This document shows positions 1-12,323 of a DNA stretch of 64,000 bases, one piece after another. The notes below the pieces were generated by a model. The model was not told the origin of the DNA and did no database searches. It saw only the letters and a program-made list of their open reading frames with translations. Source of the stretch: Sycobia sp. Sy_11 (taxonomy: Eukaryota; Arthropoda; Insecta; Hymenoptera; Epichrysomallidae); assembly GCA_018907035.1 (NCBI GenBank), contig JACCIC010000004.1, positions 62,001 to 126,000 on the forward strand, given 5' to 3'. Position numbers and translations under genes: made by a program. Positions within the stretch are counted from its first letter, which is position 1. Each line of letters begins with the position of its first letter.

Positions 1-790
1 CGTAACCATTGTAAACGCGTCTGTTTTAAATGAAATCGGTGCTATGAAAACAACTGCAAATGTGCTCTTGAGAGGAATAGGAGGGGATGATGCAAGACGG
101 GAATACGAATTGCACCTTATCGTGGAGCACCGCAAATAATTATAGGGCAAGATAACTGCCACTTAATACTGACGCGCGAGTACAGGGAACTTAGAAAGGA
201 TTATTTAGTAGTTTCGCGATGCTTATTAGGGTGGGCGATTTATGGGGTTTCACACGAGAAAAGTAATGAATACATCCATAACGCAGATAGAGTTTCCTTG
301 GAAATGGATTCGGCACTGAGCGATTTGCACAAATTGGTCAAATCATACTTTGATATCGATTCCATTGGTGTAAGTATGCGTGTCAAAGAAAAGCCGGAGA
401 ATATGCGCGCGCTCGAAATCCTAGACACAACCAGTAGGCACAACGGCAAAGAATGGGAGGTAGGATTGTTGTTTAAGGATGATCTTGAGATTATAGATGA
501 CGCGCGTTTTATGTCGTTTAATAGACTGATGATTTAGGAAAAGAAACTTGATCGGAATCCAGAACTGGCAAGCTTGTACTATACGGAAATGAAAAGGTTG
601 TTTGATAGGGGATTCGCGAAAAAAGGCGCGTCAAATCCCGTAAATAAAATAGTTCGATATTCACCGCATTTTGGCGTGCGAAATGTAAATAAACCGGGTA
701 AAATAAGGTTAGCAATAAAGCAGCTGCGCGACAAATGTTTGGTTCGCAAAGGTATGTGCAATTTGGAAAGCTCGAAGCCCTATTGGTTAA
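1..790 (+). mobile_element. BEL/Pao retrotransposon pol remnant
   Basis: Degraded coding DNA of a BEL/Pao LTR retrotransposon, cut by the left edge. In shifting plus frames one reads a retropepsin-like stretch (VNASVLNEIGA, bases 9-41), then the family block IGQDN...LTRE (about 142-190) and LGWAIYG (about 226-246). After that comes a pre-RT segment with KSYFDIDSIGV, LDTTSR and GLLFKDD (298-500), then KKLDRNPELASLYY and PHFGVRN-NKPGK at 545-705, where BEL reverse transcriptase begins. The order matches BEL/Pao pol (family knowledge). Stops and frame changes show it is dead. Homology is lost after about 710, so the right border is approximate. Confidence 0.75.
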
Positions 791-1450
791 ATATATTTTT
801 AATATACCGATATTCGTAGACCACAAGGACTCGGGGAAGGGGGAGTTTCGAGCTGCTCGACAGCCATCTACGCTATACACCGGACTCTTGGCAGCAGTCT
901 TAATTTTGTCTCGAGGTCGTACACTTCGAGATAACTGTAGAGCATTTTTTAAATATATTCGTCATTCCCAAAACTTGCTGTTTTTCTTTGTTTTTTTTTC
1001 TGCTAACTGACACTATTTTAATTGCGTTTAACTTGGCAATTATTCCAGGTTTATTCCTTTTAAATTCGTCTTTATTATTATTCAATAAAGTTATTGAAAA
1101 TATTGAAACCATTATATCGTCATAACTCCGGTCGCGATTTCGCTCAGGAGAGCGACTACACATCATAACGACGAAACTGGAATTTAAAAATGATGGTTCC
1201 CTATTTCAAAGAGCTACCAGGCTGTACCGCAGACTGGCAGGCAACTATAGCCCGGTGGATTTTGTAGAATGTACAGGCAAGAGAAAAGTCACAAAAATCC
1301 GCATGCGTAGAGATAAAAAACTATAAAAAATCATAGTTACCTCACCAATGCGCGACGAAACGGAAACATGTATTTTGAATAACATGGAAGCAAGATACGC
1401 TGAGAAAGTTGCTACATCAGCTGACACACTGCAAGCTCGGAAGTCAATCC
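790..1450. other. unassigned stretch between two retroelement remnants
   Basis: No convincing coding signal, repeat or RNA gene seen. Short ORFs here have no recognisable motif. Confidence 0.4.
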
Positions 1451-1813
1451 GAGTATAATCGATCGGCCTAGCACACAGGTGTCAATCAACAGATGCAAAA
1501 TCTTATTGATTTCAATTTAGCAGAAATGAATAGGCCTGAACTGCTCGCATGTAGCACGGCCAACGAATCACAGTTTCAGGCGGCAACAACGAACGCAGCT
1601 ATGTTCACCGACTAGTGTGTCATGAACAATATTACAAGTCGCATCTTAGGTGCGAGGCAAAACTCTGTTTGTCTTTAGGCTGGTAGCCCTAAAGACAATC
1701 AGGCAATCAGCCCTGCACTAGGCAGCCTGCAAAAAATGCTAAAGACTTGGATGCGACAATAGAATCACATTGTCCAAGATCTACAATAGAGACAAAATGA
1801 GATTCATACTGCG

Positions 1814-2750
1814 TTGGTTGACATCCAGCAACAGTTGCAAAATTTTCCGCGATGCGATCGCGTCACTTTCCAAGATACTTACGATCTTCAGTATTTGAAA
1901 AATGACGGACACTCACGTAATAGTAGACCTCAACTACCGACTAGCGAGCCTACATTCTCAGCCCCTTGTCACCTTCGGTACCAAGGATCTAGAGGGGGGC
2001 ATCACATTAATCATCGACATGTGATAAGCTGGCCCGTTAATACAACGCGATCGCCGCTATCGAGTACCTTGGCCCAACGCATAGACATCGGTAAAACCGT
2101 GCGCCAATCGAAAATCTGGTTCAATGGCGCCAAGGGAAAAATTGCCGAGGAATTCCTCGAGCGAATCGCGGAATACCGCAATTTGACGCATGTCACGGTC
2201 AAGAACATTCTGAATGCCATGACAGCTACTAAACAGCGTCGCCTTACACAGCGTCGCCTTACATTGAAAGACGTGGCAAGAGTTTTGCCATGCGGTCCGA
2301 AGCTGTTACGGCGTCGATAGACGCTTCCAAGCCGAACTTATCAGGGAGGCAGAGCAGCGCGCACAGGAGAAACGCAAACCAACATGTGATTATGTGTTCT
2401 GCTTGCTGACGATCCTGAACCGGTTCGAAGAGCAATGATCGGACAACAAGCAGCTCGTCCTCCTATACCGCAGTCTACTTCCGGAAATACAGAAGTTAGT
2501 CGCGTGGGAGAAGATTATGAGTGTAAATCGGATAATCGAGCTTGCTCGAGAGGCTGAATGCATCCTCGACGCGGAGGGCAACAATAAGCCGTCTCCGACA
2601 TCCGAGGACTGCATAATGCCCGAAGTGGTCTTTCATCAGGATGCATTTGAGGCCAAAATCGCGGCCGTGGACGTAAGGACAGAATCGCCCGATCGGCCTT
2701 GGAATTGCAGGGATATGACTATGAAGTCATCCACCGGGAAGGTACCTTGA
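1814..2750 (+). pseudogene. gag-like remnant of the decayed Gypsy element
   Basis: Two open stretches (1814-2320 and 2517-2750), joined through a frame change, read like an arthropod Gypsy gag: a segment with IWFNGAKGKIAEEFLERIAEY followed by charged helical sequence (ELIREAEQRAQEK at about 2338, then IIELAREAECILDAEG). The gag core would bind the genomic RNA in a particle (family knowledge). No zinc knuckle is visible. It ends about 40 bases before integrase sequence starts, marking the internal deletion. The assignment rests on position and general character, so confidence is moderate. Confidence 0.5.
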
Positions 2751-2789
2751 ATTGTGTACCAGACGCCATTTTTTGTTTATATTAAGACG

Positions 2790-4105
2790 AGCTGATCTTC
2801 GAAGTCGCCTCCCTCGATGTTGCCGATGTGCAAGATCCCTGGTATTTGCGCCTTCGTAGGAAAGTGGTAAGCGATCGAACCAAATGGTGGGAAGTCATCG
2901 GACAACGACTGTATTACTACCGCCCTGATCCTCCCATCGAAGATCTAGTAAATGACCAGGATGCGTAAAAGCTAGTCATGCCTAAAGAAGATCGCCGTAC
3001 CGTTCTTCGTTAATCATAAGGAACTTAGAACTCGTCATTTCAGACACCATAAGACGTATGAACGTATTGCACGATCATACTATTGGCCCTCGTTGCATAA
3101 AGATGTGACTCGATTTGTCTGAAACAATGTAATGTGCTAACAATATAAGGTACAGTAGGTTGCACCAGCTGGTCTAATGGGCCATCCAACGGTCACCTCC
3201 CCCCCTTGGGCAGTAATAGTTGGAGACGTGATGGGTCGGTTTCCACGATCTACCCGATGATACAAGTATTTACTCGTCTTCATGGATCTATTTACGCGTT
3301 GGATAGAATGTATCCCCTTCCGAAAGGCAAATGCGTAAAAGATTTGCCACGAGTTGAAAGATCGCATATTTTTAAGCTTTGGTACGCCCGAAGAGTTCCT
3401 ATCGGACAACGGCATCGAATTTCGTAATAAGATCAACGAAAAATTCCTCTTGGAGCGTTGGGTACTTTATGCAACGATACCCCCTTATCACACTCAAGCA
3501 AATCCGGTAGAGAGGGTCAGTCGCACTCTAAAGACCGCGATAATCGCCTTGATTGAGAAGTCTCATAGCACTTAGAATGGACGCATCGTCGAGCTGATGT
3601 TTGCGTATAATACGTCCGTACAAAACTCCGTACAAACTGGCGTAAGTTCAGCCTTCCTCAACACGGGTCGTCACTCCTCAGCCCCGGGCACGCATCGTCG
3701 CCAGGAGCAGCAGCGCGCGCATGTAGCGCAAGAAGCGGCTGCTTTACATCATTGGAAGAGCGCATGGAGAAGTTATCTGATCTAAAGACAGCGGAAAACT
3801 CGCATCAAGCACAAGCAAAACAAGCTAGCTAATATAATCCGAAACGTCGCAACGCTCGCTACGCGAGTGGCGATCACGTATGGCGGCATAATCTCATACT
3901 TTCATCAGGAACAAAAGACATCAGCGCCAAACTTGCCGCGAAATTCGACGAGCTGTTTACCAGCATAGAGAAACTCGGCACGAATGTTTATCTACTGATC
4001 GACTCTACAGGAAAAGATGCTGGGAAACATCACGTCGCCGATCTGAAGCCTTGCAATCGAAAGAACGCCCCCGAAGACGATGGCAATTCCGACACAGAAG
4101 AGCCT
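2790..4105 (+). pseudogene. Ty3/Gypsy integrase remnant
   Basis: Three integrase parts appear in order, in mixed frames. The H2C2 zinc region is at about 2970-3140 (RHFRHHKTYERIARSYYWPS). The catalytic core is at 3206-3575, with GTPEEFLSDNGIEF (the D of SDNG is the second catalytic Asp) and [13 protein letters not shown], where E supplies the third acidic residue. A GPY/F-like end is at about 3870-4080 (LSSGTKDISAKLAAKF and HHVADLKP). It would insert retroelement cDNA. Frame changes near 3140, 3240 and 3350 and a stop at 3573 inactivate it. The same C-terminal signature recurs in the larger Gypsy element at 41090-41250, but the two are clearly diverged. Confidence 0.8.
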
Positions 4106-4606
4106 TAAGGCGAAGAGCATGACTGCGATAGGTCTGATTGCAATGTCGAGGCGAGCGACCGCATCCGCATGGTAACATCATTTGTAAGCGTAAGGCGATG
4201 GTGTGCCTCCTTGTAATCCCAATACGAGCGTGCGAAGCGATACTCTCGCGAGCAATGCCACACGATCGAACGCCGATGTCGCGCCGCGTAGATTAGGGAG
4301 ACCGCATAGGACGCGAATCGTGGCCGGTCGAAGAACTCAAGCGCGAGTCCCTGCGAAACTTCGTAACAGTGTAGCCGCCTGCGATAGTGGCATACTCCTG
4401 GTAAGGCGAAAAGTAGGTTGCTCAAGGAAAAATCAACGCTCAGCATCACAGCGAGACCTATCCCGGGCCCGCCAAAAGGCCATCCAGGTGCATAACCTTC
4501 TGGCCCTCTCACGAACCTACGGCTGTATTCTCCTTCCTCTCCTTGTTACGCTATTCCTCAGTTATGTATTATATTCTGAAGCCCCTATCCTGACACGATG
4601 GTCAAC

Positions 4607-4639
<33 letters not shown>

Positions 4640-4687
4640 GCAGTGTCGAGCTGCAACGCGCCGGCTACTAGCGTTTGGAGGCGGGCA

Positions 4688-5481
4688 TGTCACGGGAATC
4701 GCAAGCACAGCTCATGTTTTCTACCCACGTACCGATGCTCTCTCGTCCGTCGCTGTCTGTACATAAATACAAGTACAGACGCCTTGTTATTTATATGTAT
4801 ATTGAATTTTTAGATATGTTACAGGCCGACGCACTTACACACCGGCAAAGAAGTAAGTAAGAGAGAGAGCGTGAGAGGGAGAGTGAAGCAGGCACACCGC
4901 GCGCGAGAAATAACCGCCTCCACGGGCAAGTGTCTACGAGCTCGCATCGCAACTTGACTCGGGTGATCGAGCCTAAGCCAATCTGCTACCCGGGTCCATT
5001 CCAATGTGGATCGACCGTCCTATCCCGAGACTAGAGACTGCAGGAACACCGCCTCCTTCGGTGACTTGGAGAACCGCCTGCTACGCTCCGAAGGTCTCCA
5101 CCGCCGCCTTCCCGTGGCCAACGGACCGAGACGACACCGGCACACTAGTTGTAAGTGACAGCCCGTATTATCTCTCTCTCTCTCTCTCTCTTTTCCGTGC
5201 CTTCGTGCGCGTCGTCACGCAGAAAGCCCTCGGCCTACACATCGCGCCTCGTGACCCCGCGCATTTGTTATTTCTATATTTTATTAAATTCAACTTATTG
5301 ACTTATTTATTTTGCATTTTCATTTCTGCATACTGATTTCCGCTCCCTTTTGCATGCGACACTTCGTTCCTCGCGAACCGCCCTTCCCCCTCGGCGGATT
5401 CATTCGGTGCTCAGCCCAGCCGGGCACATCTTTTGTTAACGACCGTGTCTGCCGTGCTCGAGGCAGTTACGCGCACCATTA

Positions 5482-5484
<3 letters not shown>
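4688..5484 (+). repeat. LTR of Gypsy family A (3' LTR of the decayed element)
   Basis: Starts TGTCACGGG after a purine-rich GGAGGCGGG and ends near CACCATTACCA before an AT microsatellite. It shares blocks in the same order with 47748-48702 and 62412-62870: CGATGCTCTCTC, GTTACAGGCCGACGCAC, an agGTAAGTgAGAGAGAG block, a CT tract near 5170, and the closing CCCAGCCGGGCAC. Blocks containing GTAAGT recall splice donors. Its position right after integrase sequence suggests the 3' LTR of that element. Confidence 0.65.

Positions 5485-5525
<41 letters not shown>
5484..5525. repeat. (AT)n microsatellite
   Basis: Uninterrupted TA/AT dinucleotides directly after the LTR end. Confidence 0.95.
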
Positions 5526-5528
<3 letters not shown>

Positions 5529-5529
5529 G

Positions 5530-7164
5530 ATGAGTCACAAGACGCTCGGGTCGACTTGTCAGAGTTGAAACTTCTTACAGAAATTTTTAGATTATAAATT
5601 CCTTTATGTTAGATTTAAGAACTTGAGATTTTCTTATTGTATTATTACTCTTTAACGTTCAGATTATATTCTTATAAATCTCAATGTTACCAAAGAAAAT
5701 ATTCCAAATAGTTATTTAAATCATTTATGTTTAAGATAGGTTAATTTAATATTTAAGATAAAAGGTTATTTAGAATACTATTATTTTTAAATGTATTTGA
5801 AATAATTAGAGTGGACTGTCGAAGGCTCAGCAAATTGAATAATATTAATTTTTTGTGCAAAGAAACAAACATTACAAAAAAAATCTAAACGAATATTTGT
5901 CATAGTTAATAAAACGGGGAGTCATTCATATATTTTTTTGTTGTATATTTTCGTAAGTACAGCGACTGATCGAAAAAGATTTGTTTAAATCAACGACGTT
6001 TTCGCAATTATAATAAAATACACAGCGATCACTATATAATATAATATAAACTACACGCACGATCACTCTCGTTTCGGTCGTCGACGGAGTCAAAGGAGGT
6101 GTGAGAAAGAGTATAGACAGAATGGAGGTGCGAGAAGAGGAGGTGAATATAGGAGATGAGTGAACTCGGAGTCGAGAGAAGGAGAAAAGGAGAGAGAGCG
6201 AACAAGAGATAAACAGAAGGGGAGTAGAGCGAAATAATTAAGAAGGCGAGAGAGAGAAGAGATACGAAAGAGAAACGCGAACGAAGTAAAGAAGAGGGAG
6301 TGTATTGGATAGTGAAGAATAGATAGAGAGAAAAATAAAGAGAGAGAGAGAAGGAGTGCAGTGAAAGAAGGAAGGCGAGAGAGAAGAACAAGGATAGGTA
6401 GTGATAGGAATAATAATAAATTAATTAACTTTTTATAAAGAAGATAGAATGAAAGGAGATTACAAGTGTGTGAGGCATAAGAAAGGGGTGAAGAGAGATA
6501 AAGAAGAGAAAGAAAGCTTTAAAAAAGGAGAAGAAAAGAGAGCGATAGAAGAAAGGCGAGAAAGAAGACGAGAGAAGGAAACAGAGAGCGAGAGAGAAAC
6601 AGCGTGCGGTAGAAGAAGAGGGCTGATAGTGGCAGTGGGAAAGGCGACGATGCCTCTCCAAACGTGAGCAGTGGTGCAACAGCGCTCACCCTTCCGATTA
6701 CAGGCCAGTCGTCATCGCTAGTGAACCGGCAGCACAGAGGTAGCTGCGCGTCGCGCGGTCTCCATAGACCTTTCCTTTTGTCCTCGCGGGCGAGCGATCG
6801 GGTCAACGGTCGTGACGACCAGGACGCGTCAGAAGTGACTCTCATGGGAGTGAGTAATTTCGATATCTTAAGGGCATCTTAAGAAAGTTATATTTTTTTG
6901 TCTTTGTAATCGGATAAGTGTTGCGATGCCGTAAATAGCATAATGTTTGTTACAATAAATGTGCGGCGTATATAAGTTAATTTGGAAACTATCCATTTTT
7001 TGTTTTTCTGCTTTATTTCATTTTTTTTTTTTTTTTTTGTAATTCAGATCTGGCTATCAGAATTTCCAAGGGAAGAAGTGTGGTATATAAAAATATTTTT
7101 GTTTGTATGCGCGAATAGATTTTAAAAATAAATTATCTATATTATCGATTTATTTCACCGCATT

Positions 7165-7206
<42 letters not shown>

Positions 7207-7940
7207 AATTGAATATCGCAATTATTTAGTAACTGGTGTTAATTGAAATTCAAACATAGTCTGCAAAATAGAAGAAACAGAAAATAGTCTGCAAAATACC
7301 ACTTTTTGGAAGCGTTTCCTTTTTATAAGAAAATGATGATAAGTATAATTATCTATAAAAATATAGATTTATACATAGAGTATTTTTTATATAGATATTA
7401 TTAAACTGTTTAATATAATTAATCGGTTAAATTATTATCACAGGCGTAGCTGAGATGGGAGATGCTTATATATACCTGTTATCCTTGCATTTTGTTACTG
7501 TATAATATATCTTGAAAATGGACTAACAGCCGAAACTGTAATTGATAAATAAATTAGTTCTGGAACTATACAAGTTGGTTTTTTCATTTTAACATCTTTA
7601 ATAATGAGCCTAATACTTTTCGTTTTATGTTCAGCACTCTTTAATTGAGTATAGTATCTTCACTCGCGTAACTCATCTCATTCATCATCAGCTTCAATAC
7701 TCAAAAGTTAAAAGATTTGATTTTTAATTGCTTTGAATATTTAATAAAGTCACTCAAATAAATCTTTAAAAAATTTTAATCTCACGTGATTGAGTAATAT
7801 TTAGAATAAATCTATTGAAAAATAATTTTGAATCATTTTTACCTGTCTAAATTCTGTCCACTGTAATACTTTAGTTCAACCTAATTATTTGAACAGAATT
7901 TCAAAAATTTGATTTAAAAAAGAATAAAATGAATTTTATC
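5530..7940. other. gene-poor AT-rich region with a purine-rich block
   Basis: No gene recognised. 6090-6620 is strongly purine-biased on the plus strand (GAGA and GAAA motifs). 6640-6850 is GC-richer without a motif I recognise, followed by ACAATAAATG near 6951, which could be a polyadenylation signal. An AT microsatellite lies at 7167-7204. Antisense exons continuing gephyrin were looked for here and not found. Confidence 0.4.
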
Positions 7941-7948
7941 TTACATAC

Positions 7949-8213
7949 CGAATATCTTGCCCTTCTTTTGGTTCAACAAGAATTTCTATTTCTTTTTCTT
8001 CCTTTCCATCTATGTGTTTTTCAAGTAATTTTGTATCTTCGACTTGCACAACTGCTGTAGTTTCTACGATTTTAATTCATATTTGAATAATCTATATATG
8101 TATATGGATATTCAATAGATTTTTGTAAAATCATACTGATACGTACCATCTGGCACAGGAGCACCTGTATTAATTCTTACACAGTTACCAGAAGTAAGCT
8201 TGATATTTCCCGG
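7949..8213 (-). CDS. cin: gephyrin/cinnamon exons 5-6
   Basis: Two small antisense exons, 8213-8147 (67 bp) and 8063-7949 (115 bp), separated by an 83-bp intron. Exon 5 encodes [21 protein letters not shown] and exon 6 [17 protein letters not shown], then [16 protein letters not shown]. These are the MoeA subdomain strands that directly follow exon 4 in gephyrins. The acceptor TTTAG is at 8218-8214 and the donor GTATGTAA at 7948-7941. Exon 6 ends after two bases of a codon, so another exon must follow at lower coordinates, outside the window or unrecognised. Confidence 0.85.
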
Positions 8214-11200
8214 CTAAATAAATATATTATTATTAAAATAATTATTAATAATATATCTACATAAAATTCATGTGAATAAAAATTTTCAACTCTCAATCAG
8301 ATAAATATTATTAAAAAATATATTTCATAAATTATATATCGACATTTGAAAATAAATTAGACTAAAAGATCATTTTATGGCATTTACTTAAGCCCTGATA
8401 TTTTAATATCATAATAGACTGTTTTATAAGTTACTATTGCAAACTTGTTTAAAGGCCAAAAAAATTAAGCAAGTTATAGCTATCGTATGACTTAGTTCAT
8501 TACAATTATAAGGTATAACTTTGAAATATTTTATCTAAAAATGCTTGTTTAAAATGATAGTGAAGATTGTCTACTAAACTAGGCAATCACGTAATAAATT
8601 GACATAAATTGAAGTAATATTCGTTTCCGATAAAAAATATGAAATTATCAAAAGAAGGCCTCATATAGCCCAAAACTATTGATTCAGAAGGTGCCTAGAA
8701 AGTCGAAAAAACAAAACAAATGACTTGAATTACATTTTTCGTTATTTAAAAGTTAAAAACTATTGTTTTAGAAATTTCTTGATTGAAATTACCAGTTAGA
8801 AATCTATCAAGCATATAAACAAGAACAGTTGACAACGATTAAGAGATTAAAATATTAAAAATAACTTTTCTTATAAAAATCTCTTATAAATGATTTAATT
8901 AAACTATCTTGGCGCCAATTTTTTAAGTTAATCAAATTTAGATTCAATGAATATGTTAATATTATTAACATATAAATATAAACAATATATGTGTATAGTT
9001 ATGAACAATAACGATTGACGGTGTAATATTATGAAACGCGTTTTGGACTTCTTCGGTCGTTAAGTTCAGGAATTTTACATCCGCATTAATTTTACTTTGA
9101 AAATACATTAAAAAATACAATATTTTAAGATAATGCTAACCAACTTTAATTTTATATAGAATTAATAAAAATCGAGAATAAGTCGTTTTTATTATTTAAT
9201 ATTATTATATTATTCATTTATATAATTATTTATAACGTTTTATTTCAAAATAAAAGAGTCAAATGAGAAAATAGTATTTAGATTTCATTCATAATTTTAC
9301 CCGGAGAGTCGTTCGAAAAATTATTCTTTTTCTGACAATTTGTTTAAATTTTATTCAACAATGAAATGAAAAAAAAATCTATTAGTATCTACTTTTTTTC
9401 TCATTCTATCGGTGTCCTTAGTTTGATTTTATTTATGACAACGTATCTATAGAGTATATCAGAGGATAACACGATACCATCTGTTGTTATTATTTATTAC
9501 AATTTATTGCAAAATAAAAGTATTGGACGAGAAAATGGTATTAAGATTTTTTTGATAATTTTAACTGTAAAATCGATTGAAAAAAATATGTGTTTATTAT
9601 TTTTTTATACTCAATTGAAAACTTAGTTATTTTGACGTTATAAATACTCTATCAGTCATAGCACTGAATAGGTTAAATAGCCAAAACACAAAAAATTCGA
9701 AAAATTTACATTGTACTTCTTCTTAAATAAATATTTATAATATTTATTATTATTTTTACTGTATTTTTTTATATAATCTTATTTTTAACTTTATATATTA
9801 GTTATTTATATAAGTTAAATGCATTAAAAATTGAACGATTTAATTGAAAAATATTCATCAGAAAATAACAATTTTAAATTTATTGGCTTTTTTCAGTTAA
9901 TAAAAAAAATGTTTTATATATCTATGTCACTATTTGAATTCTACTTAAGCCAACGGTATTTTAAAATACATTTATTTATTATATTTTATTTTCATTACAA
10001 ATTATACAATTGCAGAAATTTTCAAAATGATTTTTTTTAAAATAAATATTTTGAATATAATAACTTTTTTTTTGATACTTCTGCTTATGTTCTTCTGAAT
10101 TTATATGACTGGATCTGTAACTTGGCATACCGCTTATATTTGTATCTATTTTTCTTCCAAACTTCTAGGATTTTTAAACACTTTTTCAAAATATTCCACT
10201 GTCTGGCGTGGAGAAGGAGGTACAGAGGAGGTATATGAGGCTGATACAGCCATCATATTCCTTTATGAAGACACGTTGTGAATCATTAAGACAGGCAACC
10301 GTATTAATCGTCAACGACAGTACCTTGTTGCACCTTTTTGGGGATAAACACGAACTTAGAGAAAGACAGAATGCGACATTATACCACATCACAGTATACA
10401 CTCAATACCCGCACTCGGAGACTGATAGAGATCGTAAATGAGGAGTAGTCAGACCATCTATCCCTAGAGACGCCGCCGAAGATGTTATGCAGATCTTGAT
10501 ATTTTGAGGGCTGATTGGATCCCAGATGTCTTCCAGTATCTTACATCCTTCTTCTTATCGTGAGTAGACCTTATATATCGTGACTAACAGTTCTCACAAT
10601 GATGCTGAGTTTCAGCGCATTTTCGTAAACTGTTGGGCGCAGCACGTCACGTAAGTAGAGGAAGTGAGTCCGGAAGACCGCTATTCTATGTGGGCCATAT
10701 TCATGATTTTGAAGCCTCCCAACCTAATACTCTTCTCTGAGCAGGGTTCGATGGTTCATTATATAAATCTTGAATCTTGGGCTCTTGTCCGATCTATGAC
10801 AGTGAACACAATGGTATTGCGGGAGGGAGGAGGTGTAATCTGTGAAGAAGCGTTGCTAGTCTGAAGTTCTTCGATGTACCGTTCGACTAAATCGTTGTAT
10901 CGCTGCTATCTTCAATACTCCATGATCGCTAGCAGGAATATGTCAGGGAAATACTTCAACAAGGAATGGCTAATAAAGCACACAGTCCTGGTGATAGACA
11001 ACTCCATCTTATTCCTGGCAATCAAAGTATTCTCCTCAACCGTCCATCTTATGCGCTTCACTTTTGTGGCATTGGATCGATTATACTAGACCTTGTGACC
11101 TGCCCGGTGATGGACTACTAATAATGACGGTAAACATCCTCTCACAGCCGGAGAACTCGGACTTATACAAGTCTCTGCTAGTTGGTTAGGGGGCTTCAGT

Positions 11201-12279
11201 AGAACCACCTATGTCAGTACAATTGCATTAAATACTAGTCCCGTCGGGTGCCTCTCGTTGAAGGAGGAATTATAATTTGCCAGAGCTATGAACAACACCT
11301 TCCATTTGCCAGCTTTCATAGTTTTTCTACACTTTTGAACTCCCGATAAAATTAGAATTTTCATCTGAAAATATTGTTAATTAAATTTTTGTCATTGCGC
11401 GATCAAAGTGCGACTCAAATGATCGGATTCGAACCTGAAACCTTTCGACTGTCAGATGTGCATCCTTCGATTAGACCACAGCGCTCCTTTAAGATAAGAT
11501 AAGGGTGAGACACAGATCCTGATACAAGTATTGTAGAACTATTCCACTGTCGAATCGAAGTACTTTGTAATATAATGCGAGCTTTGAAAGCATTAAAAGT
11601 ACCTTAGACTATATCACTTCGCACAGAATATATCACACATACCAACACCGGAAGGTCATCGTTTAAAAGTGTAACTAATATATAATTTCTAGAGAAGGAA
11701 ACCGTACTCCTTTCTCTTCAAAAATTAAACTGAGAGATAAATACTGGAGGTCTCTTCACCAATATCTAGTATTTATTTTTAATCAGGGTATTTCATTTAT
11801 ATATTTATTCAGAGTATATTCAATGTAAGCACTGCTTAAGATCGGGCGCTCTCTTCACAGAACAGTTGTTTATAAAGGAGAATTAAGTTATAGTCTAATC
11901 GCTTTTCGATTAATATAAAGCCATTTTAATTTACTTGTACGCCGTCACAATCTCGTAGATTTTTCTATATTACAATAATTCCTATTATCACTAACAGTGT
12001 GCTCCTTCCTAGATCTATGATCGATAGATTTAACATGTCTTCATAGTTTAAACGCTCTCAAAATGTAAAAATGAATAATAAACAAAAGAACTCCGAACTG
12101 AAATTAAATATAAAAGAGACGCGTACTCATGTGATGATAAGAAATATGATAATTATTATCAAACATCATAGAAGACTTGAAGTTACCAATATGCCATGCA
12201 TGTATATATTTGCGAAACGATAAGCAAACCACGACAAAGACAAACCGAGAAACGATATTTTTATATTGTTATGCTGCGA

Positions 12280-12323
<44 letters not shown>

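Larger units (their letters stand above)
1450..5484 (+). mobile_element. decayed Ty3/Gypsy retrotransposon with 3' LTR
   Basis: Plus-strand Gypsy-type remnant: gag-like sequence (about 1500-2750), a direct jump to the pre-integrase and integrase region (about 2790-4105), a non-coding tail, a GA tract (4605-4636), then an LTR at 4688-5484. Protease, reverse transcriptase and RNase H, normally about 2.5 kb, are absent between gag and integrase, so the copy carries a large internal deletion besides many stops and shifts. No 5' LTR was found. The left border is a guess from where gag-like reading begins. Confidence 0.7.

Noticed and set aside
6032..6845. ORFs rich in Leu/Ser/Phe or Lys/Glu/Arg
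   Set aside because: Produced by a purine-rich low-complexity tract; no protein-like structure.
1..7948. Further gephyrin exons downstream of 7949
   Set aside because: Searched by eye on the minus strand for the remaining MoeA motifs; none found, so the gene was left open at the left side.
9831..10040. 69-codon ORF in AT-rich DNA
   Set aside because: Low-complexity Phe/Ile/Tyr/Asn composition, no motif.
11392..11490. tRNA-like sequence on the minus strand (GGTTCGAATCC B-box, TGGTCTAAT A-box)
   Set aside because: No acceptable anticodon stem or acceptor stem could be folded. At best a tRNA-derived SINE fragment or tRNA pseudogene.
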